Below, piece after piece: positions 33,398 to 40,784 of a stretch of 64,000 nucleotides of DNA (positions are counted from its first letter, which is position 1; the number at the start of each line of letters is the position of its first letter). Source of the stretch: Haloterrigena gelatinilytica. Its GTDB lineage: Archaea; Halobacteriota; Halobacteria; Halobacteriales; Natrialbaceae. The position numbers and the translations under genes are program-made. Under the pieces are notes generated by a model. It was given only the letters and a program-made list of their open reading frames with translations, did no database searches and was not told where the DNA came from. The DNA is taken from positions 1 to 64,000 of the forward strand of contig NZ_JABUQZ010000003.1 in the NCBI RefSeq assembly GCF_013342145.1, read 5' to 3'.

Positions 33398-33703
33398 CTG
33401 ATTTTCACTCGACACGCGGGGTGGTCTCGCGACTGTTACACTCGAAACGTGGTGTGCCCCCAGTTGCCGAAACCGCTATACGGCAGCGGGCAAAACCCTT
33501 GGCCGCCGCCGGCTAACCGGACGTCGTGGAGGGCTTCGAACATGGGTGTTTGTTGCCCCCTCGACGACGAGCCGTAGTGGCCGGCGGCATATCTCGTGCA
33601 CTGCCAGCGGCACGCGACCGACGTACTGATTTCTGAACCCCGTTCCCACATCGAGGATTAGGACAATCTATTTGGATATTGTATCCGTATATTGTATCTG
33701 TAT
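33398..33703. other. Noncoding gap ending in repeat cluster A
   Basis: No gene supported. The GC-rich first part has short dyads (for example GCCGCCGCCGGC near 33502); the last 30 bases turn AT-rich and hold the first GTATC-type repeat cluster. Confidence 0.4.
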
Positions 33704-33712
33704 ATGGGATAC
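33674..33712. repeat. GTATC/GATAC repeat cluster A (candidate centromere)
   Basis: GTATC at 33681 and 33694 and GATAC at 33708, with a degenerate GATAT at 33675; spacings are 13 and 14 bp, twice the 6-7 bp period seen in clusters B and C. The cluster runs into the start of the HNH gene. Confidence 0.55.
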
Positions 33713-34090
33713 GCCATCCCCGCACAAACACGACGCGACGTGTACCGACGTGACCGCTACCGCTGTGCCTTCTGTGCAAAGACCCAGCAACAACACCAAC
33801 GCGAGACGACTGGCGATCGGCGACTACACCTCCACCACATCTGGCCGCGAAACAATGGCGGCTCCAATTCGAGACGGAACCTTATCACACTCTGCCGGAG
33901 TTGCCACGCTCAGATCGAAGCCACGGCACAGGCGATCATTCGAAAATATCCAGAAGACGAAGCTCGCTATCGCGTCCGGTGGGTAACGATCAAACGGGTC
34001 CGAAACGACCACCCGAACTCAACTCCGTGGACAATGGCAGAACGGGCACACTTCCGGCGGTATGTTGGCGACGATCCGCTGATTGTCTGA
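33704..34090 (+). CDS. HNH endonuclease, 128 aa
   Basis: Start ATG 33704 (MGYAIPAQTRRDVYRRDRYRC); an in-frame TTG four codons earlier lies inside the repeats. CAFCAK at the start of the zinc site, HLHHIWPRNNGGSNSRRNLITLCRSCHAQIEA is a full HNH motif with the HH pair, Asn and CxxCH. It sits between repeat clusters A and B, immediately upstream of parA. Whether it acts on the element's own DNA is not known. Confidence 0.85.
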   Translation: MGYAIPAQTRRDVYRRDRYRCAFCAKTQQQHQRETTGDRRLHLHHIWPRNNGGSNSRRNLITLCRSCHAQIEATAQAIIRKYPEDEARYRVRWVTIKRVRNDHPNSTPWTMAERAHFRRYVGDDPLIV

Positions 34091-34101
34091 ATAAGATATA
34101 T

Positions 34102-34126
34102 GTATCCCGTATCCGTATCCAGTATC
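34102..34126. repeat. GTATC repeat cluster B upstream of parA
   Basis: Four direct GTATC copies starting at 34102, 34109, 34115 and 34122 (7, 6, 7 bp apart), 35-60 bases before the parA ATG. Placement suits a combined centromere and autoregulatory operator. A TATATG-like box follows at 34128-34133. Confidence 0.6.
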
Positions 34127-34160
34127 TGTATATGATCGCACCAACTCGAGGAGAGAACCG

Positions 34161-35003
34161 ATGACCGACGAGATACTGTCCGCGGCTACCTACTGCCCGA
34201 AAGGCGGCATCGCAAAGACGACGAGTACGGCCCACATGGGCGTCGCGGCCTACCAGGACCACGATCTCGAGACAGTCTTGATCGATCTGGCGGGCACGCA
34301 AAACGACCTCGCGACCCAGTTCGGACTCGCCGACGACGTCGCCGACCCGGACGTCCCGGTCTCGATTGTGTTCAGCGACAAGTGGGAACTCCTTCGGGAC
34401 AGCGCCGACGACCTCGTTGATCGGATGGTCTACGAGACCACGGAGGGCGTCGACCTCATCCCGGCCGATAACGGCCTCGCCGCCGAAGACAACAATCTTG
34501 CGAACGTCCCGCGTGAAGATCGATATGACCGGCTCGAGACGTTCATCCACGACGAGATTGCCCCGGAGTACGACCTCGTCTTGTTCGACCTGCCGGGCAA
34601 GGAGGACAATATCACGATCAACGGGTTGCACGCTGCCGAGAACGTCGTCGCGCCGCTGAAACCCGGCGCGTTCGAACTCACCCAACTGGAGAATCTCGAG
34701 GGCGAACTCGAGACGATCGCCACCGATGGCGACCACGCTGCCAAGCCGCAATTGCAGCTCGTCTTTGCGACGATGGTCGACCGGACGACTAACCTCTCGA
34801 GTGAGTTCGTCGACCAACTCGAGACCGATTACCCCGAGATCGCCGGATCGCCCGTCGCCGAATCGGCGAACATCGCCAACGGACAGGCCGACGGCCGGAC
34901 GCTGTTCGCCTACGAGGACGACGAGTTATACAACACGGGCCAGCGCGCTCGGAAGGCGTACCGCGAACTGACCGACGACCTACTCTCCCGACTCGACCAA
35001 TGA
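34161..35003 (+). CDS. ParA-family partition ATPase
   Basis: 280 aa. Deviant Walker A KGGIAKTT at 14-21, a Walker A-prime region at 38-46 (VLIDLAGTQND, with Ala-Gly-Thr in place of the usual Pro-Gln-Gly), and Walker B LVLFDLPG near 135. ParA proteins position plasmids by ATP-dependent DNA binding together with a partner protein bound to a centromere. The partner gene overlaps its stop as ATGA, and phased GTATC/GATAC repeats lie just upstream and downstream of the pair. Confidence 0.9.
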   Translation: MTDEILSAATYCPKGGIAKTTSTAHMGVAAYQDHDLETVLIDLAGTQNDLATQFGLADDVADPDVPVSIVFSDKWELLRDSADDLVDRMVYETTEGVDLIPADNGLAAEDNNLANVPREDRYDRLETFIHDEIAPEYDLVLFDLPGKEDNITINGLHAAENVVAPLKPGAFELTQLENLEGELETIATDGDHAAKPQLQLVFATMVDRTTNLSSEFVDQLETDYPEIAGSPVAESANIANGQADGRTLFAYEDDELYNTGQRARKAYRELTDDLLSRLDQ

Positions 35004-35422
35004 CTGACGACACAGAAACAGACCCGCAAGAATTGATCGACCAGCACAAGAACGAAACCGACGGCGGCCACTCCCAAACAGAGGCCGCGGTCGAAAAGAA
35101 CGACGACGCCGACGAGACGCCCGAACTCGAGGACGCCGTAGCCGACGCCTACGAAAAGATCGACGAGGGCGACCGCTCCTCGAATCTCACGCTTCGGGAC
35201 GAAAACCTCGCGGCGCTGTTCCACGGACTCGAGGATGCGAACCAACTCGCCGACGTCGGCGACGCGGCCGCCGAGGAACTCGGCTGGGACCAGGATGATA
35301 CAGACACGCGGGCCGGTGTCCTTCGGGCGCTGGTTCGGATCGGACTGAAAGAAGTCGACGAGGACGTGATTCAGGCCGGCAAGGACGGTCGCGACCAATT
35401 CCACACGTCTGGCGAGTTCTGA
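35000..35422 (+). CDS. ParA partner / centromere-binding protein candidate
   Basis: 140 aa. The first 65 residues are acidic and disordered; the C-terminal half (NLTLRDENLAALFHGLEDANQLADVGDAAAEELGWDQDDTDTRAGVLRALVRIGLKEVDED) is helical and could dimerise. It has no ParB nuclease-like motif, so it is an atypical partner as in many type Ib archaeal and plasmid systems. Coupling to parA and the flanking repeats make a centromere-binding role likely. Confidence 0.7.
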   Translation: MTDDTETDPQELIDQHKNETDGGHSQTEAAVEKNDDADETPELEDAVADAYEKIDEGDRSSNLTLRDENLAALFHGLEDANQLADVGDAAAEELGWDQDDTDTRAGVLRALVRIGLKEVDEDVIQAGKDGRDQFHTSGEF

Positions 35423-35453
35423 ATCCGGCGACCGAATCCGAACCACTACTATA

Positions 35454-35491
35454 GATACTGTATCTGGATACTGGATACAGATATTGGATAC
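35454..35491. repeat. GTATC/GATAC repeat cluster C downstream of the parA operon
   Basis: GATAC at 35454, GTATC at 35460, GATAC at 35467, 35474 and 35487: spacings 6, 7, 7 and 13 bp. Orientation is mixed, with two facing copies forming GATACTGTATC. It lies between the partner gene and the pilin-like gene. Together with clusters A and B it brackets the HNH-parA-partner block. Confidence 0.6.
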
Positions 35492-35548
35492 TATTATAGT
35501 CTTCCAGCGTGACCTATTATTCGGGCGGGGAAACCCGCCCGAAACCAA

Positions 35549-35935
35549 ATGGCAACGAACACCCAACGGGCGATCAGCCCAGTCATCGGCACCGTAGCAC
35601 TGCTCATTATCACCGTACTACTCGCGGCCACCGTCGCCGGCTTCGTGCTCATGATGGACATGCCCACAGAACCCAGCTTCGAGACCACCGACGAACCCGA
35701 CGCGCCGACGGCCGACTTCTCGGCTTCGGCCAGCCGGACGGCCACGACCCTCGAGCACGTCGGCGGCGACCGGCTCGACGCGGCCCGCGTGACGATCGTC
35801 ACCGCCGACGGCACGCAGTCGTGGGGCGACGGGGAGATTCAGGAGGGCGACCGGGTCTCTGTGTCGGGAGACGTGGAGCGCGTCGAATGGAGTGACGGCG
35901 AGCGGACGGTCGTGCTCGCTGAGTTCGGGGAATAG
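35549..35935 (+). CDS. Archaeal type IV pilin-like protein
   Basis: 128 aa. The N-terminus QRAISPVIGTVALLIITVLLAATVAGFVL (residues 6-34) is the archaeal pilin signature: a short basic leader, then the conserved ISPVIG and a hydrophobic helix for membrane insertion and assembly. A soluble acidic beta domain follows. No assembly ATPase is in the window, so host PilB/PilC-type machinery would be needed. A TATA-like ATTATAG near 35494 overlaps the end of repeat cluster C. Confidence 0.8.
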   Translation: MATNTQRAISPVIGTVALLIITVLLAATVAGFVLMMDMPTEPSFETTDEPDAPTADFSASASRTATTLEHVGGDRLDAARVTIVTADGTQSWGDGEIQEGDRVSVSGDVERVEWSDGERTVVLAEFGE

Positions 35936-35975
35936 TCGGGGAAACGTACTAGGATTTTCACGCATATTAGAAACT

Positions 35976-36155
35976 ATGACAGGACACGATACGACGGACG
36001 ACGGCAACGAAGACACTCCGTGCGATATCTGTAGCAGCGGACGTAGTCGGTGCCAGGAACAGGTCGATGGGAAGAATCTGGGCCTTTGTGGACCCTGCCG
36101 CGAGCTACTCGTGAAGGGTGGCCGCGTCGAGGGCTCGAGAGTGGAGGTGGCCTGA
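35976..36155 (+). CDS. Zinc-ribbon protein, 59 aa
   Basis: ATG 35976. CDICSSGRSRCQEQV and LCGPCRELLV provide a compact four-cysteine site. First of six small overlapping genes (35976-37158) ending at a hairpin. Confidence 0.55.
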   Translation: MTGHDTTDDGNEDTPCDICSSGRSRCQEQVDGKNLGLCGPCRELLVKGGRVEGSRVEVA

Positions 36156-36319
36156 TGAGCGAATCCGGTAACGCCTCAGGCGGTACTGAACAGGAGACTT
36201 GCACTATCGAAGGGTGCGAAAAGCCGCAACACGGCAAGATGGACAAATGCACGCCGCACTCGGTTGACTCTGCCGCAGGTCGTCCGTTCCGTGACCTACA
36301 GACGGAGGACAATCGATGA
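36155..36319 (+). CDS. 54-aa Cys/His protein
   Basis: MSESGNASGGTEQETCTIEGCEKPQHGKMDKC then TPHSVDSAAGRP: a C-x4-C-x3-H-x5-C zinc-knuckle-like pattern. One-base overlap with the upstream gene, ATGA with the next. Confidence 0.5.
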   Translation: MSESGNASGGTEQETCTIEGCEKPQHGKMDKCTPHSVDSAAGRPFRDLQTEDNR

Positions 36320-36573
36320 GCCTACCAGAACAGACCGAACGGTCGGCCCGTATGACGATTCGAGTGAACATCGAAGACTCGGATGCTCGAGTCGACTCGT
36401 GTCGGGTAGCCGATTGTGATGTCCCGTTCATCGGGATGACGGCAGAGGACTACGCAGCGCACTTGGTCGATCACCACTCGTTCTACCGCCGGGCGAGTAG
36501 AAGGGTGATCCTCAGGTCGGTCTGCGAGGCGATCAACCGGACACAAGACACGGAAACGGAGGGATCGCAATGA
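36316..36573 (+). CDS. C2H2-like zinc protein, 85 aa
   Basis: CRVADCDVPFIGMTAEDYAAHLVDHHSFY gives a C-x4-C-x12-H-x3-HH spacing close to a C2H2 finger, which archaeal mobile elements do use. Basic C-terminus (RRASRRVILRSV). ATGA overlaps. Confidence 0.55.
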   Translation: MSLPEQTERSARMTIRVNIEDSDARVDSCRVADCDVPFIGMTAEDYAAHLVDHHSFYRRASRRVILRSVCEAINRTQDTETEGSQ

Positions 36574-36818
36574 GTAGCGACGATACTGAACACGACCCAG
36601 AAGAATCGATCAACGGTCTCAACCCCAAGTTCGCCGTTGAGAATCGGATCGATATGTCACTCCAAGCCGTCGCAGACATCCACACGAAGTGGGCATACGT
36701 CCGGATGGGCGAGGGTGGAGTGGATGGTCTGCGACAGAAGGCAGAGCATCTTGAGGAGTATGCAGCTGAGTTGCAAGCTGCTATCGACCGTTACGAGGAC
36801 ACGGAGAGTGATCGATAG
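36570..36818 (+). CDS. Helical hypothetical protein, 82 aa
   Basis: Two long helices (MSLQAVADIHTKWAYVRM and GLRQKAEHLEEYAAELQAAIDRYE), likely a coiled coil. No recognised family. ATGA overlap with the previous gene. Confidence 0.5.
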   Translation: MSSDDTEHDPEESINGLNPKFAVENRIDMSLQAVADIHTKWAYVRMGEGGVDGLRQKAEHLEEYAAELQAAIDRYEDTESDR

Positions 36819-36986
36819 ATGAGCGGTGTTGAGCGCGTTCACGTTGAGGTTGACTTCCCTGTCCCCGAAGAAGCCGAGGAGTTGAATGCAGACGACTACC
36901 GCGGAGTTCTGAAAGAGGAGTTTGAGTCGTTCCTCGCCGTTGACGCGGACGTATCAGTCAATTTCCGAGGTGAGGGCGATGAGTGA
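36819..36986 (+). CDS. 55-aa hypothetical protein
   Basis: MSGVERVHVEVDFPVPEEAEELNADDYRGVLKEEFESFLAV: a strand, two helices and a terminal strand. Starts right after the previous stop and overlaps the next gene by 8 bases. Confidence 0.5.
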   Translation: MSGVERVHVEVDFPVPEEAEELNADDYRGVLKEEFESFLAVDADVSVNFRGEGDE

Positions 36987-37158
36987 CCTTCTCACCTGCC
37001 AGTTCTGCGAGTGCCAGATCACGGAGAACATCGGACTCGAGGACCGTGACAAGAAGCTCCAGAACTACATGGATCACGTCTCGGAGGGGCACCCAGACAT
37101 GGGGTTCGTCCTTGACGACGAGCGTACACTACGCACGGCTACTGAACGCTCGGACTAG
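36979..37158 (+). CDS. C2H2-like zinc protein, 59 aa
   Basis: LLTCQFCECQITEN then NYMDHVSEGHPDMGF: a C-x2-C ... H-x4-H pattern. Last gene of the 35976-37158 group; a strong hairpin follows two bases after the stop. Confidence 0.55.
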   Translation: MSDLLTCQFCECQITENIGLEDRDKKLQNYMDHVSEGHPDMGFVLDDERTLRTATERSD

Positions 37159-37160
37159 GA

Positions 37161-37199
37161 AACGGGCGGCGTGCCCGTTAGCCCCGGACACGCCATTTT
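37161..37199 (+). terminator. Hairpin terminator candidate
   Basis: AACGGGC (37161-37167) pairs with GCCCGTT (37173-37179) around GGCGT, beginning two bases after the stop at 37158; a T run comes at 37196-37199. The location between convergent gene groups supports transcription termination. Confidence 0.45.
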
Positions 37200-37246
37200 C
37201 TGCCGACTCACTATTACGCGAAAATACTATCGGATAGCGCCGCTGG

Positions 37247-37441
37247 TCACTCACTCGAGTCGGTCCGCGTTATCTCGAGTTCGCCCTGAATCTGCACGGT
37301 CTCGGGGAACGCACCCGCACTGTCGGGCTCACCGACGGCGTCGGCGATCCCGTCGGCGATCTCCTGGTAGGCCAGTACCGAGAGGTCCTGTGCGTCGCTG
37401 ACGGTCAACTCGAGGTCGATGGTCTCACTCACTCTCGACAC
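37247..37441 (-). CDS. 64-aa hypothetical protein
   Basis: SETIDLELTVSDAQDLSVLAYQEIADGIADAVGEPDSAG then VQIQGELEITRTDS: beta-alpha-beta. Its start overlaps the previous gene's stop region by 17 bases. Last gene of a four-gene minus operon. Confidence 0.5.
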   Translation of the reverse strand: MSRVSETIDLELTVSDAQDLSVLAYQEIADGIADAVGEPDSAGAFPETVQIQGELEITRTDSSE

Positions 37442-37676
37442 CCCGCGGTGCCGCTGGTACCATCTCGTCGATCGACACGTCGACGGCGACTGCCTCCGAC
37501 CACCCCTCGCCGCTTGCGGGACACCGATGGGCGTGGTTCTTCGCGACCGACTCGGCGATCTCCCGGTTCTCCGCGACCGTCAGCCCCGCTTGCTCGAGGT
37601 CGCGTTCGACGACGACGCCACAGTGCTCGCACTCGGCCGTAACGATACCGTCGGGGGATTGGACGACGCCCGCCAT
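37425..37676 (-). CDS. Zinc-binding protein, 83 aa
   Basis: ECEHCGVVVERDLEQAGLTVAENREIAESVAKNHAHRCPASGE has C-x2-C and a downstream H-x-H-x-C group, a single zinc site. One-base overlap with the upstream gene. Confidence 0.55.
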   Translation of the reverse strand: MAGVVQSPDGIVTAECEHCGVVVERDLEQAGLTVAENREIAESVAKNHAHRCPASGEGWSEAVAVDVSIDEMVPAAPRGVESE

Positions 37677-38059
37677 TAGCGATCGCCCCCCGTGCCCTGT
37701 GGGACGTAGTTGACCTCCCCGACGCGACGCTCGAGCGTGTCGAGTGCGCGGTCGAACGTCGCGAACGAAAAGTCGTGGCTCTTCGGGAAGATCCGAACGA
37801 GCGACTCGTTCACCTTGATGTGGAAGAACTCGTTCGTCTCGCTATCGTAGACCTTCGAGGAGAGGTGTCCACCCTCTCGGTACGGGGCGATGAACGTGTA
37901 CCCGCGTCTGGTAAATGCGTTCTGTAGCCTCGCGGGATCGACGGACTCGCTGGCCTTGTATCCCGCTGGCGTCGAGACCGGAATTTCCGCCCCTGCCCCT
38001 GTCTCGACGATTTCGCACTTGGTCTGTTCGTATGCCTCTCGGCGGGAGGTCTCACCCAT
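37676..38059 (-). CDS. Hypothetical protein, 127 aa
   Basis: The centre, RRGYTFIAPYREGGHLSSKVYDSETNEFFHIKVNESLVRIFPKSHDFSFATF, is a beta-rich domain with a conserved-looking Phe/Tyr/His set. Unrecognised. Adjacent to the gene upstream with no gap. Confidence 0.5.
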   Translation of the reverse strand: MGETSRREAYEQTKCEIVETGAGAEIPVSTPAGYKASESVDPARLQNAFTRRGYTFIAPYREGGHLSSKVYDSETNEFFHIKVNESLVRIFPKSHDFSFATFDRALDTLERRVGEVNYVPQGTGGDR

Positions 38060-38350
38060 CTACAGCTCACCCCGCGCAACCTCGAGGTGCACCCTCGAGA
38101 CCGCCACACTCTCGACGCGCTCGAAGTGCGCGGTCTCGCTGGCGTGCTCGTGCGGGATGACCTCCTGCTCGTAGCCGTGGAACTCGTGGAACCGTTCGAC
38201 CCGCCCGTCGCCACGAACCTCGTAGTACCACCGCCAGCCAGTCGTCGGATCGTCACACCGAATCACCTGGTCGTCGTCGCAGTCGGCCAGCGGGTCGCGC
38301 TGGCGTCGGAGTCGTCCGATCGGTCTTGCCGCCTGTTGGGATTGGCTCAT
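38060..38350 (-). CDS. Hypothetical protein, 96 aa
   Basis: Start ATG 38350 (MSQSQQAARPIGRLRRQRD). WRWYYEVRGDGRVERFHEFHGYEQEVIPHEHA and HFERVESVAVSRVHLEVA are beta strands. First gene of the four-gene minus operon that is divergent from 38542. Confidence 0.5.
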   Translation of the reverse strand: MSQSQQAARPIGRLRRQRDPLADCDDDQVIRCDDPTTGWRWYYEVRGDGRVERFHEFHGYEQEVIPHEHASETAHFERVESVAVSRVHLEVARGEL

Positions 38351-38541
38351 GTCGTAGCTCACCTGATTCCGGCGGCCTCGAGTATGCGAGGTGCCCGAAA
38401 TCATAGTTGTAAGTTACGCATAACACATAGTTAAGGCTATCCCCGACTACCGGCGGCTTGGGTCGGTGAGAGTTCCGAATCCAGGCGAATCGGTGGTCTG
38501 TCAGCGGTGCGTTTTTACCCACCCAGACTGATGTCTCAGAT

Positions 38542-39003
38542 ATGAGCAACGACCGCAACCTCGCTGACCGAATCGAGTCGTTCACGGACGGACTATCCTC
38601 AATCCCGCCGGAACAACTCGGACACCAGTCGGTTTCGGTTGGCACAACACAGACGCCCGCCGGTGGCCGCTCCTACCAGTCCGCACACGATCCCGATGAC
38701 GGGCTTGACTACACGCCCGAACGTGACCTCGAGAATCCCGACGCGTGCCCCAACTGTGGATTCGAACCCGACTACCCGGACGCCCACCTCTCCGATGGGC
38801 CGGATGAACTACTTGAGAAGCGCGCGGAACTACTGGGCGAACAGCCCGATTCGTTCTGGCAGTCGACGACTACGACCTCGAGCGACGGCACCTACACGCT
38901 CCGTATCCAGTGCCCGGACTGTGACGAGACGGTAGCCGAATACACGGGCGAAGCCGACGGCGATATGTTCGTAATTCCCGACGGCGAGCACGACGGCGAG
39001 TAG
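38542..39003 (+). CDS. Zinc protein, 153 aa, paralogue of 40785-41414
   Basis: A C-terminal module with ACPNCGFEPDYPDAHLSDG, LGEQPDSFWQ and CPDCDETVAEY is clearly repeated in the gene at 40785 (ECPRCGFEPDDPAGRLIDE, LDTDPDSHWR, CPGCSLEV). Two Cys pairs make one zinc ribbon with a 50-residue insertion. TATA-like GTTTTTACCC about 30 bases upstream; short leader. Confidence 0.65.
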   Translation: MSNDRNLADRIESFTDGLSSIPPEQLGHQSVSVGTTQTPAGGRSYQSAHDPDDGLDYTPERDLENPDACPNCGFEPDYPDAHLSDGPDELLEKRAELLGEQPDSFWQSTTTTSSDGTYTLRIQCPDCDETVAEYTGEADGDMFVIPDGEHDGE

Positions 39004-39056
39004 TCGGCGCGACGTTTATCCGGTAGTTCTCCGAACACTCACGTATGGCGACAGAC
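38998..39056 (+). repeat. Direct repeat, copy 1 (promoter + start of membrane gene)
   Basis: 59 bases, over 90 percent identical to 39668-39726. It spans the preceding stop TAG, TCGGCGCGACGTTTATCCGG with the TATA-like GTTTATCC, and the ATG GCG ACA GAC start of the following gene. Confidence 0.8.
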
Positions 39057-39368
39057 ACCGACGGACCGCCGGGCCCACTCTCGGAGTTCGGCGAGACGCG
39101 CGTCTCGGAAGCCGCTCGGGAGCGGGCCGAACGGATCGACGCACAGACATCGACGTGGTGCTACTATCTGTCACTCTCGACCGGACTCTGCTCGCTGGTC
39201 GCGTGGCTGGCCGCGGTGGTCGGCGTCGTTGCGATCGCCTACGCGTTCCTCTCGAGTGGGACGACGTCCGTCGACTGGTGGAATCCTATCCTGAACGCGG
39301 CGATCGGCGCGGCGCTGGCCCGACTCTCTGAGTACTTCGAGAATCCCGACATGGAGGACCTGGTATGA
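39045..39368 (+). CDS. Two-helix membrane protein, 107 aa
   Basis: MATDTDGPPGPLSEFGETRVS, then a hydrophobic region LSLSTGLCSLVAWLAAVVGVVAIAYAFL and a second weaker one (WWNPILNAAIGAALARL). Starts inside direct repeat copy 1. ATGA overlap with the next membrane gene. Confidence 0.6.
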   Translation: MATDTDGPPGPLSEFGETRVSEAARERAERIDAQTSTWCYYLSLSTGLCSLVAWLAAVVGVVAIAYAFLSSGTTSVDWWNPILNAAIGAALARLSEYFENPDMEDLV

Positions 39369-39673
39369 GAACGGACGATGACCGCGGCCAACTCGGAGAT
39401 CTCTTCGCTCTTGTCGTGGGGTTGGTCGTCTTATACGGCGTGTGGGCGCTCGCCTTCCGGTTCTTCTACCCACCAGAGGAATCGATCGTAGCCGACGGTG
39501 TCCTCGCCGTCCGGAGCGTGTTCATCGACGCTCTTGGCCCGTCGCGTGGCGCGGGGGCGTTCCTCGCGACGGTCCTTGTGCTCGCACTATTCCTCAATGT
39601 CGTCGTGTTCACCGATTACATCGGTCCGAATATGATCGCGAAGGACGTTCGCGAGCGGACCAGTGACGAGTAG
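39365..39673 (+). CDS. Membrane protein, 102 aa
   Basis: Two helices: LGDLFALVVGLVVLYGVWAL and GAGAFLATVLVLALFLNVVVF, with charged ends. Coupled to the previous gene by ATGA. Its stop lies in direct repeat copy 2. Confidence 0.6.
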   Translation: MRTDDDRGQLGDLFALVVGLVVLYGVWALAFRFFYPPEESIVADGVLAVRSVFIDALGPSRGAGAFLATVLVLALFLNVVVFTDYIGPNMIAKDVRERTSDE

Positions 39674-39726
39674 TCGGCGCGACGTTTATCCGGCAGTTCT
39701 CCGAACACTCTGGTATGGCGACAGAC
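39668..39726 (+). repeat. Direct repeat, copy 2
   Basis: Matches 38998-39056; differences are at a few positions only (for example CGGCAG for CGGTAG). Provides the promoter, TATA-like box and first four codons of the 39715 gene. Confidence 0.8.
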
Positions 39727-40032
39727 GACGACACGCCCGGCCTGTTGGACGGGTTCGGCGGTGATCCACTCGCGTCAGAGACTGATTCGGAACCGGTCTA
39801 CCCAGAAGGGGCGGGCCGACTCACCAATCGCCAAGCGGCGATCGTCGGGTCCACCTCGGTCGGCTGTGTGCTGGTGTCGTTGTGGTTATACACCCACCCG
39901 ATTACGTCAGACATCGGGTTGTTTGTCCAGTTGACGGCTCTTGCCGTTCTTCTTGCGAGTCTCGGGATGGTACTCTGTGCCGTCTTGCTTATCGTACTCG
40001 AGGCACATACCCGACTCACTCGGGAGGAATAA
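39715..40032 (+). CDS. Two-helix membrane protein, 105 aa
   Basis: MATDDDTPGLLDGFGGDPLAS shares its first residues with the 39045 protein through the duplicated 5' region. Helices at AAIVGSTSVGCVLVSLWLY and LFVQLTALAVLLASLGMVLCAVLLIVL. The bodies differ, so the duplication affects the promoter and start more than the protein. Confidence 0.6.
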   Translation: MATDDDTPGLLDGFGGDPLASETDSEPVYPEGAGRLTNRQAAIVGSTSVGCVLVSLWLYTHPITSDIGLFVQLTALAVLLASLGMVLCAVLLIVLEAHTRLTREE

Positions 40033-40080
40033 GCCGTAGTCCCCGATACTGTTTTCCTAGTCGAGCGTGACACTCAATGT

Positions 40081-40737
40081 ATGCAATACGACCGCGACGA
40101 CGCCGGCTACGATCGACTCGCGACGTTCGACATCGAGACGACCCACTACAAAGCCTCGGAGGGCGAGACGGTCTCGGTCGGCGTGGCGATCCACGATCGG
40201 GCGACCGACGAGCTGACCTACGAACCGTTCCACCGCGAGAGTGCCGACGACGAAGCGGAGATCATCACCGACGCGCTCGCGTTCGTTGAATCCTGTGGCG
40301 CCGACGCCGTGGTCTCGTACAACGGCATCGAGTTCGATCTCGACTTTCTGACCGACCGGCTGTATCGCCTCGGTGCCGACAACGCCGTCGCCGACGCCGA
40401 CCTCGAGCCCCACATCGACGTGTTCGCCGACCGCAAGGCCGTCTGTGACCGGACGGGAAAGAAGTGGCCGAAACTCGAGGAGTGTCTCGCCAGTTACGAC
40501 TATCCCGAACCCGTCACCGAGTGGGGCGGCGCTCCCGTGACGAACACGCGCTTCGGGGAGGAACTCGGGCCGACGTATCTCGAGGCGGTCGCCGACGGCG
40601 GCGATCGGGCCGACGAACTGCTCGAGGTCATCGACCACTACCTGGTGACGGACCTGGAGGCGAATCTGGCGATCTACCACGCCGACTGTGGGGTCGACTT
40701 TGCGCCGGAGTGGCTGGGCGATCGGAAAGAGTTCTGA
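40081..40737 (+). CDS. DEDDy 3'-5' exonuclease (PolB-exonuclease-like)
   Basis: 218 aa. ExoI motif FDIET with Asp17 and Glu19, ExoII SYNGIEFD with Asp86, ExoIII YLVTD with Tyr187 and Asp191: a complete DEDDy set. Such stand-alone proteins are related to the proofreading domain of family B polymerases and process DNA 3' ends. No polymerase domain is attached. Upstream 48-base spacer with TTTTCC. Role in replication or repair of the element is inferred. Confidence 0.85.
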   Translation: MQYDRDDAGYDRLATFDIETTHYKASEGETVSVGVAIHDRATDELTYEPFHRESADDEAEIITDALAFVESCGADAVVSYNGIEFDLDFLTDRLYRLGADNAVADADLEPHIDVFADRKAVCDRTGKKWPKLEECLASYDYPEPVTEWGGAPVTNTRFGEELGPTYLEAVADGGDRADELLEVIDHYLVTDLEANLAIYHADCGVDFAPEWLGDRKEF

Positions 40738-40784
40738 GCTTGCCCAGCGAGGGATTTAAGATATCTGAACGAAAGCGACCAGCC

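Noticed and set aside
33436-33651. 71-aa minus frame in the gap before cluster A
   Set aside because: Not acidic, no motif, no overlap with neighbours; unlikely to be a gene.
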